Of a stretch of 64,000 nt of DNA, positions 54,925-62,817 are shown one piece after another. Numbering within the stretch: the stretch's first letter is position 1; each line of letters starts with the position of its first letter. The stretch is taken from NCBI GenBank assembly GCA_040772045.1, contig JAXGYV010000003.1, positions 128,102 to 192,101 of the forward strand, given 5' to 3'. The DNA comes from JAXGYV01 sp040772045 (GTDB lineage Bacteria > Actinomycetota > Thermoleophilia > UBA2241). Both the position numbers and the translations under genes were made by a program. The notes under the pieces were generated by a model. That model was not told the origin of the DNA. It saw nothing but the letters and a program-made list of their open reading frames with translations, and searched no databases.

Positions 54925-56163
54925 TCAGGGTAGGCGCAGCGGAGCCGTGGCGTAGGCCTCGGGATAGACGGGGATCATCTTCCCGTCCTGATACTGGATC
55001 ACGATCAACGGTACATCGGGGTTCTGCCCATCCGGGCCAAACGACACCTTCTCACCGCTGGTCACGATGTGGGGGTTGTCCTCATGGGAGATGTTGGTCG
55101 CCGCCAACGCATCGCGCACCTTGATGGGATCGGCCGTCGCCGCGCGCTCGAGAGCGTCGGCGATCACCCAGCCAGCCTGGTAGGCGTAGTAGGCCATCGA
55201 GGTGATGTCGCTGCCGTACTTCGCCTTGTAGTTGGCGTTGAGTTCGGTCACCCCGGGGATGGAATCCGTGAACTCCAGCTCAGTGAGAGTGCCATCCCCG
55301 GCAGACCCCAGACGCTTGATGAACTCTCCATCGACGGTGCCACCAGACGAGTCGAAGAAGAGCGTCTTGATCCCGAGCTTCTCCCGAGCCTGCATGATGA
55401 GGATGGCGTCGTTCAGGTACGTCGATGTGAGCACCACATCCGGCTTCATGGCCTTGACCTTGGATACCTGAGTGGTCAAATCCGCCGAGTTGGACGGGTA
55501 CGTCACATCGCCCGCCACCTCGATGCCCGCCTCCGCGGCGTACTCCTTCTGAGCGGCGCTCGTCGACTGGCCATAGTCGGTGTCCTCGTGCAAGAGCGCG
55601 ACACGCGCAACGGCTGGCCCTCCGACGTCCTTCATAGCCTGGCAGTACCTGATCTGGTCACGCGCATACCATGACGATTGCGGGCAGAGACGGAACGTGT
55701 ACTTGAACCCGCGCTCAGTGATCTCGTCGGCCACGGCGATCGAGATCACCACCGGGACTTGCAAGCGCTCGGCCCACTGGGTCACGGGCAAGGCCACCGT
55801 CGACTGGTACGTGCCGACGACCGCGCTAACGCCTTCGCTGGAGGCAAGGCGCTCCATCTCGCTGACGGCCTTATCCGGTGAACCCTGCGAATCGGCGACC
55901 ACCAACTCGATCTTGGCACCGCCGAGAGATGCGATGCCACCCGCCGCGTTAACCTCATCGATGGCGAGGCGCAAGCCCTCAACAGAAGCTTTCCCCGGCT
56001 GCGCCAGCTCGCCGCTCGTGGGGAAGATAGCGCCGATCTTGATTGTCGCGGGCTGATCGCCCGTCTTCCCTTCCTCCTGATCTCCGCAGCCTGCCCCCAA
56101 GCAAAGACCTATCGCTAGGAGCGCTGTAAGCAGGACTAGTGGTACAACGCGTTTGTGGGTCAT
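54925..56163 (-). CDS. ABC substrate-binding lipoprotein (LivJ/amide-urea type)
   Basis: 412 residues. Lipoprotein signal with LCLGAGCGDQ (Cys near 26). Branched-chain amino acid-type binding domain: IKIGAIFPTSGELAQPGKASVEGLRLAIDEVNAAGGI, KIELVVADSQGSPDKAVSEMERLAS, GVSAVVGTYQSTVALPVTQWAERL and HEDTDYGQSTSAAQKEYA. No permease or ATPase lies beside it, so it relies on components elsewhere or acts as a sensor. Its promoter region is the palindrome shared with the TetR gene. Confidence 0.93.
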   Translation of the reverse strand: MTHKRVVPLVLLTALLAIGLCLGAGCGDQEEGKTGDQPATIKIGAIFPTSGELAQPGKASVEGLRLAIDEVNAAGGIASLGGAKIELVVADSQGSPDKAVSEMERLASSEGVSAVVGTYQSTVALPVTQWAERLQVPVVISIAVADEITERGFKYTFRLCPQSSWYARDQIRYCQAMKDVGGPAVARVALLHEDTDYGQSTSAAQKEYAAEAGIEVAGDVTYPSNSADLTTQVSKVKAMKPDVVLTSTYLNDAILIMQAREKLGIKTLFFDSSGGTVDGEFIKRLGSAGDGTLTELEFTDSIPGVTELNANYKAKYGSDITSMAYYAYQAGWVIADALERAATADPIKVRDALAATNISHEDNPHIVTSGEKVSFGPDGQNPDVPLIVIQYQDGKMIPVYPEAYATAPLRLP

Positions 56164-56408
56164 GGGATCCCCCTCATTCCTCCTGCACGATTGATGAACC
56201 GCGGGTAGCGAGACGCCCGCCGCGCGCTTGAACCTGACGTGCTACCACCGTGGCGGACCCCTGGATCGCCAACAACTCGCCGTGCGCGCAATGACTGCAC
56301 CGACGCCGTCGCGCCGCTCACCGCTCTGCCTCCACGACATTGTCAGGATAGCCCCCACGGACAGTCTCTCATCCTCCGCCACCATGGGTTTCAATCACGT
56401 GCGGCGTA

Positions 56409-56452
56409 TGATACATCACCCGGTTGGTGTACACCAACCGGGTGATGTATCA
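56409..56452. promoter_or_regulatory. 44-bp perfect palindrome overlapping divergent promoters, TetR-type operator
   Basis: The 44 bases centred between 56430 and 56431 read identically on both strands (arms TGATACATCACCCGGTTGGTG). Each strand contains TTGGTG, an 18-base gap, then TATCAA (plus strand) or TATCAT (minus strand), i.e. a promoter in each direction. It lies between the substrate-binding gene and the TetR gene, a strong case for a shared operator. Confidence 0.75.
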
Positions 56453-56555
56453 AAATGAACGGTGTCCGGGTTGAGCGGCGAAAGGTGCTCTGGGCCAGCG
56501 ACAGCGTTAGTATTTCGGTTTAGGACAACCGCCTCTCGAGAAAGAAGCGCAGCAA

Positions 56556-57185
56556 ATGAACGAGCTCAGGCACCCTCTCGCCGATCTGCCTGCTCAGGCC
56601 AGGTACATCGTGGAGACCACGCGCAGGCTGTTGACCGCGGAGGGCTACCGTGCACTTAGCCTGGAGCGAATCGCCAAGGAGTGCCGGCTCAACAAGACCG
56701 CCATCCGCTACTACTTCGGGAACAAAGCGGGTCTCATGGAGCTCGTCATCGAGACCTTTGTCTACGATAGCTGCCGGCGTGCACTCTCGTTCTCGAGCGA
56801 ACTGAGCGGACGCCCCGCCCTCCAGCGCTTTCTGGAGGCCAAGCGGGAGGTGAGCGAGAACGAGGAGCTCTCTCTCGCCTTCTTCGAGTTCCTGCCGAAT
56901 ATCCTGCGTGAGCCCCAGTATCGCGCGCGGTTCATCGCCATGTACGAACTCACCATTGCCGAGTACATGAAGTTCCTCGACGGCCACATGCCCGGGGCTC
57001 CGAGAGAGACAGCCCGCACTGTGGCACAGCTCTTGATCAGCGTGCTCGACGGGCTGTGCGTGCAGTACTCAATCGACCCCCAGCGGTTCCCCATCGACCG
57101 CGTCTACACCGTGCTCGAATCCATGCTCGCCTGCTGGCTCGAGAGCTCCGCCTGGGCGACCGAGGAGATAACCGCCAAAACCTGA
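56556..57185 (+). CDS. TetR family transcriptional regulator
   Basis: 209 residues. N-terminal HTH: ARYIVETTRRLLTAEGYRALSLERIAKECRLNKTAIRYYFGNKAGLMELVIETFV. The C-terminal ligand domain has NEELSLAFFEFLPNILREPQYRARFIAMYELTIAEYMKFLDG and a long last helix. It is divergent from the binding protein/amidohydrolase/MBL genes and lies 104 bases after the large palindrome, so it is the probable repressor of both directions. The inducer is unknown. Confidence 0.93.
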   Translation: MNELRHPLADLPAQARYIVETTRRLLTAEGYRALSLERIAKECRLNKTAIRYYFGNKAGLMELVIETFVYDSCRRALSFSSELSGRPALQRFLEAKREVSENEELSLAFFEFLPNILREPQYRARFIAMYELTIAEYMKFLDGHMPGAPRETARTVAQLLISVLDGLCVQYSIDPQRFPIDRVYTVLESMLACWLESSAWATEEITAKT

Positions 57186-57276
57186 GCGTGGGCGACTGCT
57201 CCGTCGAGGTTGCATGGGGCGTTAGAGACCGCGACGTGCCCCACCTCACGCCGCGAGACGCAAGGAGGTACAGAGG

Positions 57277-57585
57277 ATGGTCACACCAGTTGAGGCCAAG
57301 GTGCACGAGCTCGGACTACAGTTCTCGCTCTATCCCCTCCGGCAGACGCATCTGCGCCCCGCCATCGAGGCCGCCGTGCGCGCCGCCGCCGAAGAAGGGG
57401 CAGTAGAGACCGTTGGGACGCTGAGCACGCTCGCGGTAGGAGATGAGGAGACGGTCTTTCGCGCCCTCCGCGCCGCCTTCGCGGCCGCTCGCTCCTTTGG
57501 GCCCACCGTCATGGTGGCCACTCTCTCCAGCGGACTGCCCAGCAAGGACACGGTAGCCGGTATCCAGGCGGCGACCATACACTGA
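57277..57585 (+). CDS. YkoF-like thiamine/HMP-binding protein (MTH1187 family)
   Basis: 102 residues, ATG 57277 with AAGGAGGT upstream. Beta-alpha-beta sandwich pattern: LGLQFSLYPLRQTHLRPAIEAAVRAAAEEGAVETVGTLSTLAVGDEETVFRALRAAFAAARSFGPTVMVATLSSGLPS. The family binds hydroxymethylpyrimidine or thiamine in the cytoplasm. No thiamine transporter or riboswitch was found next to it. Confidence 0.8.
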   Translation: MVTPVEAKVHELGLQFSLYPLRQTHLRPAIEAAVRAAAEEGAVETVGTLSTLAVGDEETVFRALRAAFAAARSFGPTVMVATLSSGLPSKDTVAGIQAATIH

Positions 57586-57608
57586 ACCGTCGGCCGCGCG
57601 CGAATGAG

Positions 57609-58382
57609 TCAACGACCGATCGCTCGCGGCACCTCGACAATCGACGCGACCACGTGATCCGGCGCGCGTCTCGCCGGCGTCGCGACAGCTACCTCACGGG
57701 AGGTCGCCGTGCGCACCCAGATGCCCGTGATGCCGGCGGCCTGGGCCGCGAACACATCGTTCTCGAGGTCGTCGCCCACCATCGCCACCCGCGCCGCCGG
57801 GAGCCCGAGCGCTCGCAATCCGGCGGCGAAGAAAGGGGCGGCAGGCTTGCCGGTCACCACAGCTTCGCGGCCACTTGCCCGCTCCAGACCAATCAAGTAG
57901 GCGCCGAGATCCAGGCACTCGCCAGCCCGCATCAGCCACGAGAGCGACCGGTGCATGGCCACGAAAGGGACGCCGCGCAGCAGTAATCGGTAAACCTGGT
58001 TGAGGGCATCGAAGGCGAAGGAGGGATCGGCCCCAGCGAGCAGCACCACCTGGGGATCGTCGTCGAGGCCGACGAGGTGGAGCCCCCGCAGATCCTCCGG
58101 CTGCGCCGCGCCCAGCACGAACACACGGTTTCCGGGATAGGCGGTGCGCACATACGCCGCCGCGGAGACCGCCGCCGTGAGTACGTGGTCGTCGGCGATC
58201 TCCATCCCCATGTCCCGCAAGCACCGACCGATGTCGCTCCGGCTACGGCTTGTGGTGTTCGTGAGGACGCACAGAACCACGCCGGCGGCGCGCAGATGCG
58301 CCAGAACCTCCGCGGCGCCGGGCACGGGCTCACCCAACGTCACAAGCACACCATCCATGTCGAGGAGCAGCCCCTCAATCAT
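57609..58382 (-). CDS. HAD-superfamily phosphatase (NagD/HAD-IIA type)
   Basis: 257 residues. Motif I LLDMDGVLV, motif II VLTNTTSRSR, motif III K in GREAVVTGKPAAPFF, and motif IV MVGDDLENDVFAAQAAGI. The cap between motifs II and III is of the C2 type, as in NagD/PGP/AraL. Substrates are small phosphate esters such as nucleotides or phosphoglycolate; not specified by sequence. Distal gene of the valS-folC run. Confidence 0.92.
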   Translation of the reverse strand: MIEGLLLDMDGVLVTLGEPVPGAAEVLAHLRAAGVVLCVLTNTTSRSRSDIGRCLRDMGMEIADDHVLTAAVSAAAYVRTAYPGNRVFVLGAAQPEDLRGLHLVGLDDDPQVVLLAGADPSFAFDALNQVYRLLLRGVPFVAMHRSLSWLMRAGECLDLGAYLIGLERASGREAVVTGKPAAPFFAAGLRALGLPAARVAMVGDDLENDVFAAQAAGITGIWVRTATSREVAVATPARRAPDHVVASIVEVPRAIGR

Positions 58383-58444
58383 GCGACGAGACCCCCAAGG
58401 ACTCTCAAGCCATCGCGGCGAGGACGCCCGTTACCCGTGATCCG

Positions 58445-58720
58445 CTAGCCGACCGGCACGACAGCGATGTACAGGCCGATCAGGTACCCGATACCGAACG
58501 AGACAGCAACCGTGAGGAGAATCACCAGCACCGCGAACAGAATACGGCGGCCCAACCGTCCTTTGCGACGGTCGGGAGGAGCCGAGCGCCGCGCACGATC
58601 GGCGCGTCTGCGATCCTCCGTACGCGTAGCCTGCCCTCTCCTCGCAGCCTGCCCCCTACTGCCAGAGCCGCTGCGATAGACGGTACGGCCGGAAGAACTG
58701 CTCCTCGGCTCATCTCGCAT
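58445..58720 (-). CDS. small basic single-pass membrane protein
   Basis: 91 residues. The first 60 are Arg/Ser/Gln-rich and disordered-looking; residues about 61-86 form one hydrophobic helix (ILFAVLVILLTVAVSFGIGYLIGLYIAVVP). The N-terminal basic charge predicts that the long end stays in the cytoplasm. Its ATG at 58720 overlaps the end of folC by 11 bases, so translational coupling is likely. No family recognised. Confidence 0.6.
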   Translation of the reverse strand: MRDEPRSSSSGRTVYRSGSGSRGQAARRGQATRTEDRRRADRARRSAPPDRRKGRLGRRILFAVLVILLTVAVSFGIGYLIGLYIAVVPVG

Positions 58721-60002
58721 GCTCTTCCCCTTTCAGCAGCCCTTGCCGGGCGAGATCCTCTAGCAGATACAACGACCCCGTGATGAGCACAGAGCCATGG
58801 CGACCGGCCGCCCGAGCAGCCAGCCGGAACGCCGCCTCGGAGCTGGCCGCCACCTCCACGGCCGGCTGGTACGGCAGACGCCGAATGCGAGCTGCCAACT
58901 CCGCGGCACGGAGACTGCGCGGCTCGCTTGCCTCGGTACAGATTACCTGCTCCACCAGCGGCAGCACCAGAGCCAGCATCTCGTCCACGGCCTTGTCGCG
59001 GAGCACAGCTAGCACCGCCACTCGCGGACGCGGCGGATCGAGCTGCCTCAGGCAGGCGACCAACGCCGCCATGCCGTGCGGATTGTGGGCGCCGTCGGCC
59101 AGAATCAGCGGACGATCGCCCACCACCTGCAAGCGCCCGGGGACGAGGGTCGTGGCCAACGCCTGCCGAACACGCTCCTCGTTGAGGCCGCCGAGCAACA
59201 GGTCGGCGGCGGCCACCGCCAGGGCGCCGTTCGTCACCTGGTAGCCGGCCGCGGTGGGCAGACGCAGGCCCGAGTAGTGGCGCTTGCCCGCCGCGCCGCG
59301 CAGCTCGACCGCGAACCCCCGCGGATCGCCCTGTACCACGACCTGGCGACCCCAGTAGTGAGCGCGCGCGCCCGTCCGCGCGCAACGCGCCTCGGCCAGC
59401 GGCTCAAGCCCCTCTAGCGGGCCGAAGACGGCGTCGCCTCCGTGGATCACCGCCGCCTTCTCCACGAAGATCGCCTCCCGGGTAGGCCCCAGCACAGCGG
59501 TATGCTCCAGAGCGATATTCGTGAGCACCACCACCGGCGCATGCACTACGTTGGTGGCATCGAGGCGTCCCCCAAGCCCCGCCTCCACCGCCGCTGCCTG
59601 TACCCCGGCTCGAGCAAGAGCCAGGAACGCCGCCACGGTGAGCACCTCGAACTGCGTCGTCTCACCGAGGGCCGCCGGTAGGCGATCGACGGCGGCGCGT
59701 ACCTCCTCCACCGCGGCCCCCAGCTCTCCCGGCGACACGGAGGCGCCATTGATGACGACGCGCTCGTTGTAGCCCGTCAGGTGTGGCGAGAGATAGGCGG
59801 CACTCCGCACGCCGTGTGCCCGCAGAAGCGCCTCCACGTACCGTGTGGTAGACGACTTGCCGTTCGTCCCCACCACGTGCACGGTACGAAAGGCGCGCTG
59901 GGGATCGCCCAGGAGCGCCAGCAGGGCCTCAACCCGTTCCAAGCCGGGGCGCATGCCGAAAGCAGCCAGGGCATCGAGGTACTCCTCCCAGGGCGACACC
60001 AT
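58710..60002 (-). CDS. folC: bifunctional folylpolyglutamate/dihydrofolate synthase
   Basis: 430 residues, full family length. ATP loop VVGTNGKSSTTRYVEALL, then YLSPHLTGYNERVVINGASVSPGELGAAV, TQFEVLTVAAFLALA, EAGLGGRLDATNVV, NIALEHTAVLGPTREAI, and C-terminal LADGAHNPHGMAALVACL. It glutamylates folates. Starts 8 bases after the valS stop. Confidence 0.96.
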   Translation of the reverse strand: MVSPWEEYLDALAAFGMRPGLERVEALLALLGDPQRAFRTVHVVGTNGKSSTTRYVEALLRAHGVRSAAYLSPHLTGYNERVVINGASVSPGELGAAVEEVRAAVDRLPAALGETTQFEVLTVAAFLALARAGVQAAAVEAGLGGRLDATNVVHAPVVVLTNIALEHTAVLGPTREAIFVEKAAVIHGGDAVFGPLEGLEPLAEARCARTGARAHYWGRQVVVQGDPRGFAVELRGAAGKRHYSGLRLPTAAGYQVTNGALAVAAADLLLGGLNEERVRQALATTLVPGRLQVVGDRPLILADGAHNPHGMAALVACLRQLDPPRPRVAVLAVLRDKAVDEMLALVLPLVEQVICTEASEPRSLRAAELAARIRRLPYQPAVEVAASSEAAFRLAARAAGRHGSVLITGSLYLLEDLARQGLLKGEEHAR

Positions 60003-60010
60003 CGCCGTCC

Positions 60011-62626
60011 CTACTGCAGGTGCGCCAAGCGAGCCGCTACCTCATCGCGGTCGGCCAGATACCCGGCGAGCTTCGCCCGCTCCTTCTCCACTACTTCCTG
60101 GGGCGCTCGTTCGACGAACGACTGGTTACCGAGCTTCGCCTGGGATCGCGCCACCTCGGCGTCGAGCTTGGCCAGCAGAGCCGAGAGCCGCTGAGCCTCG
60201 ACGGCGCGATCGGCCGCCGAGCTGGTCACGAACAGGGTAGCCCCCGGCACGATCACTACATCGCCGCTCGCCTCGGCACCGACCACTACCTCGGTGCGCG
60301 CCAGGGCTTTGAGCACGGCGCCGTGCGCCAGGAACACGTCGGCGGTGGCGCCGTCGTCGGGCACGGCGACGGCGCTCAGCACGGCCCCCGGAGCCACGCC
60401 GTGTTTGGCGCGGTAGGCGCGCAGCGCGTTGACCGCTCCCTGCACACCGGCGATGGCGGCCTCGTCGGCGCCGGCGCCTGGCGCCGGCGCCACCCGCGGT
60501 GCGGCGCCGCGAATGAGCGGTGCGGCACCGTACAACGCGGCGATCTCTTCCGTCACGAACGGCAAGAAGGGGTGGAGCAGGCGGACCACGGCGTCGAGGA
60601 TGAAGCGTGCGTGGCCGGCGGCTCGCCTGCGCGTCTGTTCGTCTTCCCCGTACAGACGCACCTTGACCATCTCGAGGTACCAGTCGCAGAACTCGTTCCA
60701 GACGAAGTGGTAGAGGCCGTCGGCGGCGGCGGAGAAGTCGTAGGCGGCCACCACCGCCGCCGTCCGCTCTACCGCGGCGGATAGGCGGGCCGTAATCCAG
60801 CGGTCCACTTGGTGTTCATCGGAACGCTGGGAAGCCACGCCCTCAGTAGCCAGCAACACGAGCCGGCCGGCATTCCACAGCTTATTGGCGAAGTTGCGGC
60901 CCATGGCGATCTTCTCTTCCGAGAAGCGCACGTCCTGGCTGCTGCTGATGAGCAGCAGCCCGAAGCGCGTAGCATCGGCGCCGTACTTGTCGATCATCTC
61001 GAGCGGATCGATGCCAGTGCCCAGCGACTTGCTCATGCGCCGTCCATCGGCGGCCTGAATGACGGAGTGGATGTAGACATCGCGGAACGGGACCTCGCCC
61101 ATGAACTCCATGCCCATCATGATCATACGCGCGACCCATAGGAAGATGATCTCGCGCGCCGTGCTAAGCAGAGCGGTGGGGTAGAAGGCCCGCACGTCGG
61201 CCGTATCCTCCGGCCAGCCCCATGTGGCGAACGGCCACAGCGCCGAGCTGAACCACGTGTCGAGCACGTCTGAATCGCGCTCCAGGGCGCCGCCGCAAGC
61301 GTCGCAGGCCGCCGGCTCCGTCTCCTCGACGATCACCTGTCCGCACGACTGGCACGTCCACACGGGGATCTGATGCCCCCACCAGAGCTGGCGGCTGATG
61401 CACCACGGCCGCAGGTTCTCCATCCAGTCCAGGTATACGCGTCCCCAGCGCTCGGGGACAAAACGTACCTTGCCCGAGCGAACCGCCTCGACCGCCGGCA
61501 GCTTGAGCTCGTCCATGCGCATGAACCACTGCAGGCTGATCAGCGGCTCGATAGCCGTACCGCAACGGTCGCAGGTGGCGATGGTGTGCGGGTAGTCTTC
61601 CACGCGTTCGAGCACGCCGAGCGCCTGCAGGTCTGCCACGACGCGCGCGCGGGCCTCCTCCACGCTAAGGCCCGCGTACTGTTCTCCCGCCGCGGTGATG
61701 CGTCCGTCTGGACCAATAGCCTGCACCGTAGCCAGCCCGTGCTCGCGGCCGATGTCGAAGTCGGTGGTGTCGTGTGCCGGCGTGATCTTGAGGCCGCCGG
61801 TACCGAACTCGATATCGACCCGCTCGTCGGCGATCACCGGCAGCTCGCGCCCCAGCAGCGGCAGCACCGCCGTGCGGCCGACGAGGTGCGCGTAGCGCTT
61901 GTCGGCCGGGTTCACCGCCACGGCGGTGTCGCCCAACATGGTCTCGGGGCGGGTGGTGGCGATGGTGATCGACCCGCCCCCTACGAGCTCGTAGCGCACG
62001 TGGTACAGCTTGCCCGGCGCCTCCACGTGAGCGACCTCGAGGTCGCTGATGGCGCTGCCGCACCGCGGACACCAGTTGACCAGGTAATGGTCCTTGTAGA
62101 TGTAGCCCTTGCGATAGAGGCTCACGAACACGTGGTTCACGGCACGGACGTAGCCTTCGTCGAACGTGAATCGTTCGCGATCGTAGTCGCAGGCACAGCC
62201 GAGGCGTTTGAGCTGGCCGATGATGGTGCCGCCATAGAGCTGACGCCAATCCCACACCCGGCGGACGAACTCCTCGCGTCCCAGATCCTCTTTGGCGAGA
62301 CCCTGGGCGCGTAGCTGCTTCTCGACCACGTTCTGCGTGGCGATGCCCGCGTGGTCGGTCCCCACCAGCCAGCAGGCGTTGAGGCCAGCCATGCGATGCC
62401 AGCGGATCAACACATCTTGGATGGTGCCGTTGAGAGCATGACCCATGTGTAGATTGCCGGTCACATTGGGGGGTGGGATGACAATCGAGTACGCCGGCCG
62501 GCGCTCGTCAGGCTCGGCGTGGAACAGGTGATCGTCGAGCCAGCGCTGTGTCCAGTACGCCTCTACGTCTGCCGGCTCGAAGCGGGTGCGGTCTTTCAGC
62601 GGAGTTTGAGCGTGATCGTCGGTCAT
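60011..62626 (-). CDS. valS: valyl-tRNA synthetase
   Basis: 871 residues from ATG 62626 (MTDDHAQTPLKDRTRF); longer upstream frames are noise. Class I synthetase: PPPNVTGNLHMGHALNG (HIGH-type motif, near residue 55-65), GTDHAGIATQ, RRMSKSLGTGIDP (KMSKS), a large editing domain with NPADKRYAHLVGR and TPAHDTTDFDIG, and CISRQLWWGHQIPVW. The zinc site CxxC...CxxC is at TCQSCGQVIVEETEPAACDACGGAL. The C-terminal coiled coil for tRNA (SALLAKLDAEVARSQAKLGN) is present. Downstream of lon, upstream of folC. Confidence 0.98.
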   Translation of the reverse strand: MTDDHAQTPLKDRTRFEPADVEAYWTQRWLDDHLFHAEPDERRPAYSIVIPPPNVTGNLHMGHALNGTIQDVLIRWHRMAGLNACWLVGTDHAGIATQNVVEKQLRAQGLAKEDLGREEFVRRVWDWRQLYGGTIIGQLKRLGCACDYDRERFTFDEGYVRAVNHVFVSLYRKGYIYKDHYLVNWCPRCGSAISDLEVAHVEAPGKLYHVRYELVGGGSITIATTRPETMLGDTAVAVNPADKRYAHLVGRTAVLPLLGRELPVIADERVDIEFGTGGLKITPAHDTTDFDIGREHGLATVQAIGPDGRITAAGEQYAGLSVEEARARVVADLQALGVLERVEDYPHTIATCDRCGTAIEPLISLQWFMRMDELKLPAVEAVRSGKVRFVPERWGRVYLDWMENLRPWCISRQLWWGHQIPVWTCQSCGQVIVEETEPAACDACGGALERDSDVLDTWFSSALWPFATWGWPEDTADVRAFYPTALLSTAREIIFLWVARMIMMGMEFMGEVPFRDVYIHSVIQAADGRRMSKSLGTGIDPLEMIDKYGADATRFGLLLISSSQDVRFSEEKIAMGRNFANKLWNAGRLVLLATEGVASQRSDEHQVDRWITARLSAAVERTAAVVAAYDFSAAADGLYHFVWNEFCDWYLEMVKVRLYGEDEQTRRRAAGHARFILDAVVRLLHPFLPFVTEEIAALYGAAPLIRGAAPRVAPAPGAGADEAAIAGVQGAVNALRAYRAKHGVAPGAVLSAVAVPDDGATADVFLAHGAVLKALARTEVVVGAEASGDVVIVPGATLFVTSSAADRAVEAQRLSALLAKLDAEVARSQAKLGNQSFVERAPQEVVEKERAKLAGYLADRDEVAARLAHLQ

Positions 62627-62704
62627 GGTGGTACGAAGCCGTCCTTCTGCTGGTTCAAACGAGCGTAGCACGGTGCGCGACCGCCAGCCGGTGCGCCTCC
62701 CACC

Positions 62705-62710
62705 AGTATA
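62705..62710 (-). promoter_or_regulatory. possible valS -10 element
   Basis: TATACT on the minus strand, about 80 bases before the valS start; no consensus -35 was found at the right distance. It lies just downstream of a hairpin that may end lon transcripts. Confidence 0.3.
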
Positions 62711-62741
62711 TCGGCTCAGACACTCAACAACCGGCTTGGGA

Positions 62742-62759
62742 GCTTGCCGGTGGGCAAGC
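62742..62759 (-). terminator. hairpin after lon
   Basis: GCTTGCC and GGCAAGC arms with a 4-base loop, 58 bases after the lon stop and upstream of valS. No U-tract. Confidence 0.4.
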
Positions 62760-62817
62760 CAGTGCATCCCCCTCGCGATGCGCGTACCTGATTGGCACGC
62801 CCGCGCGAGCCGCGCGT

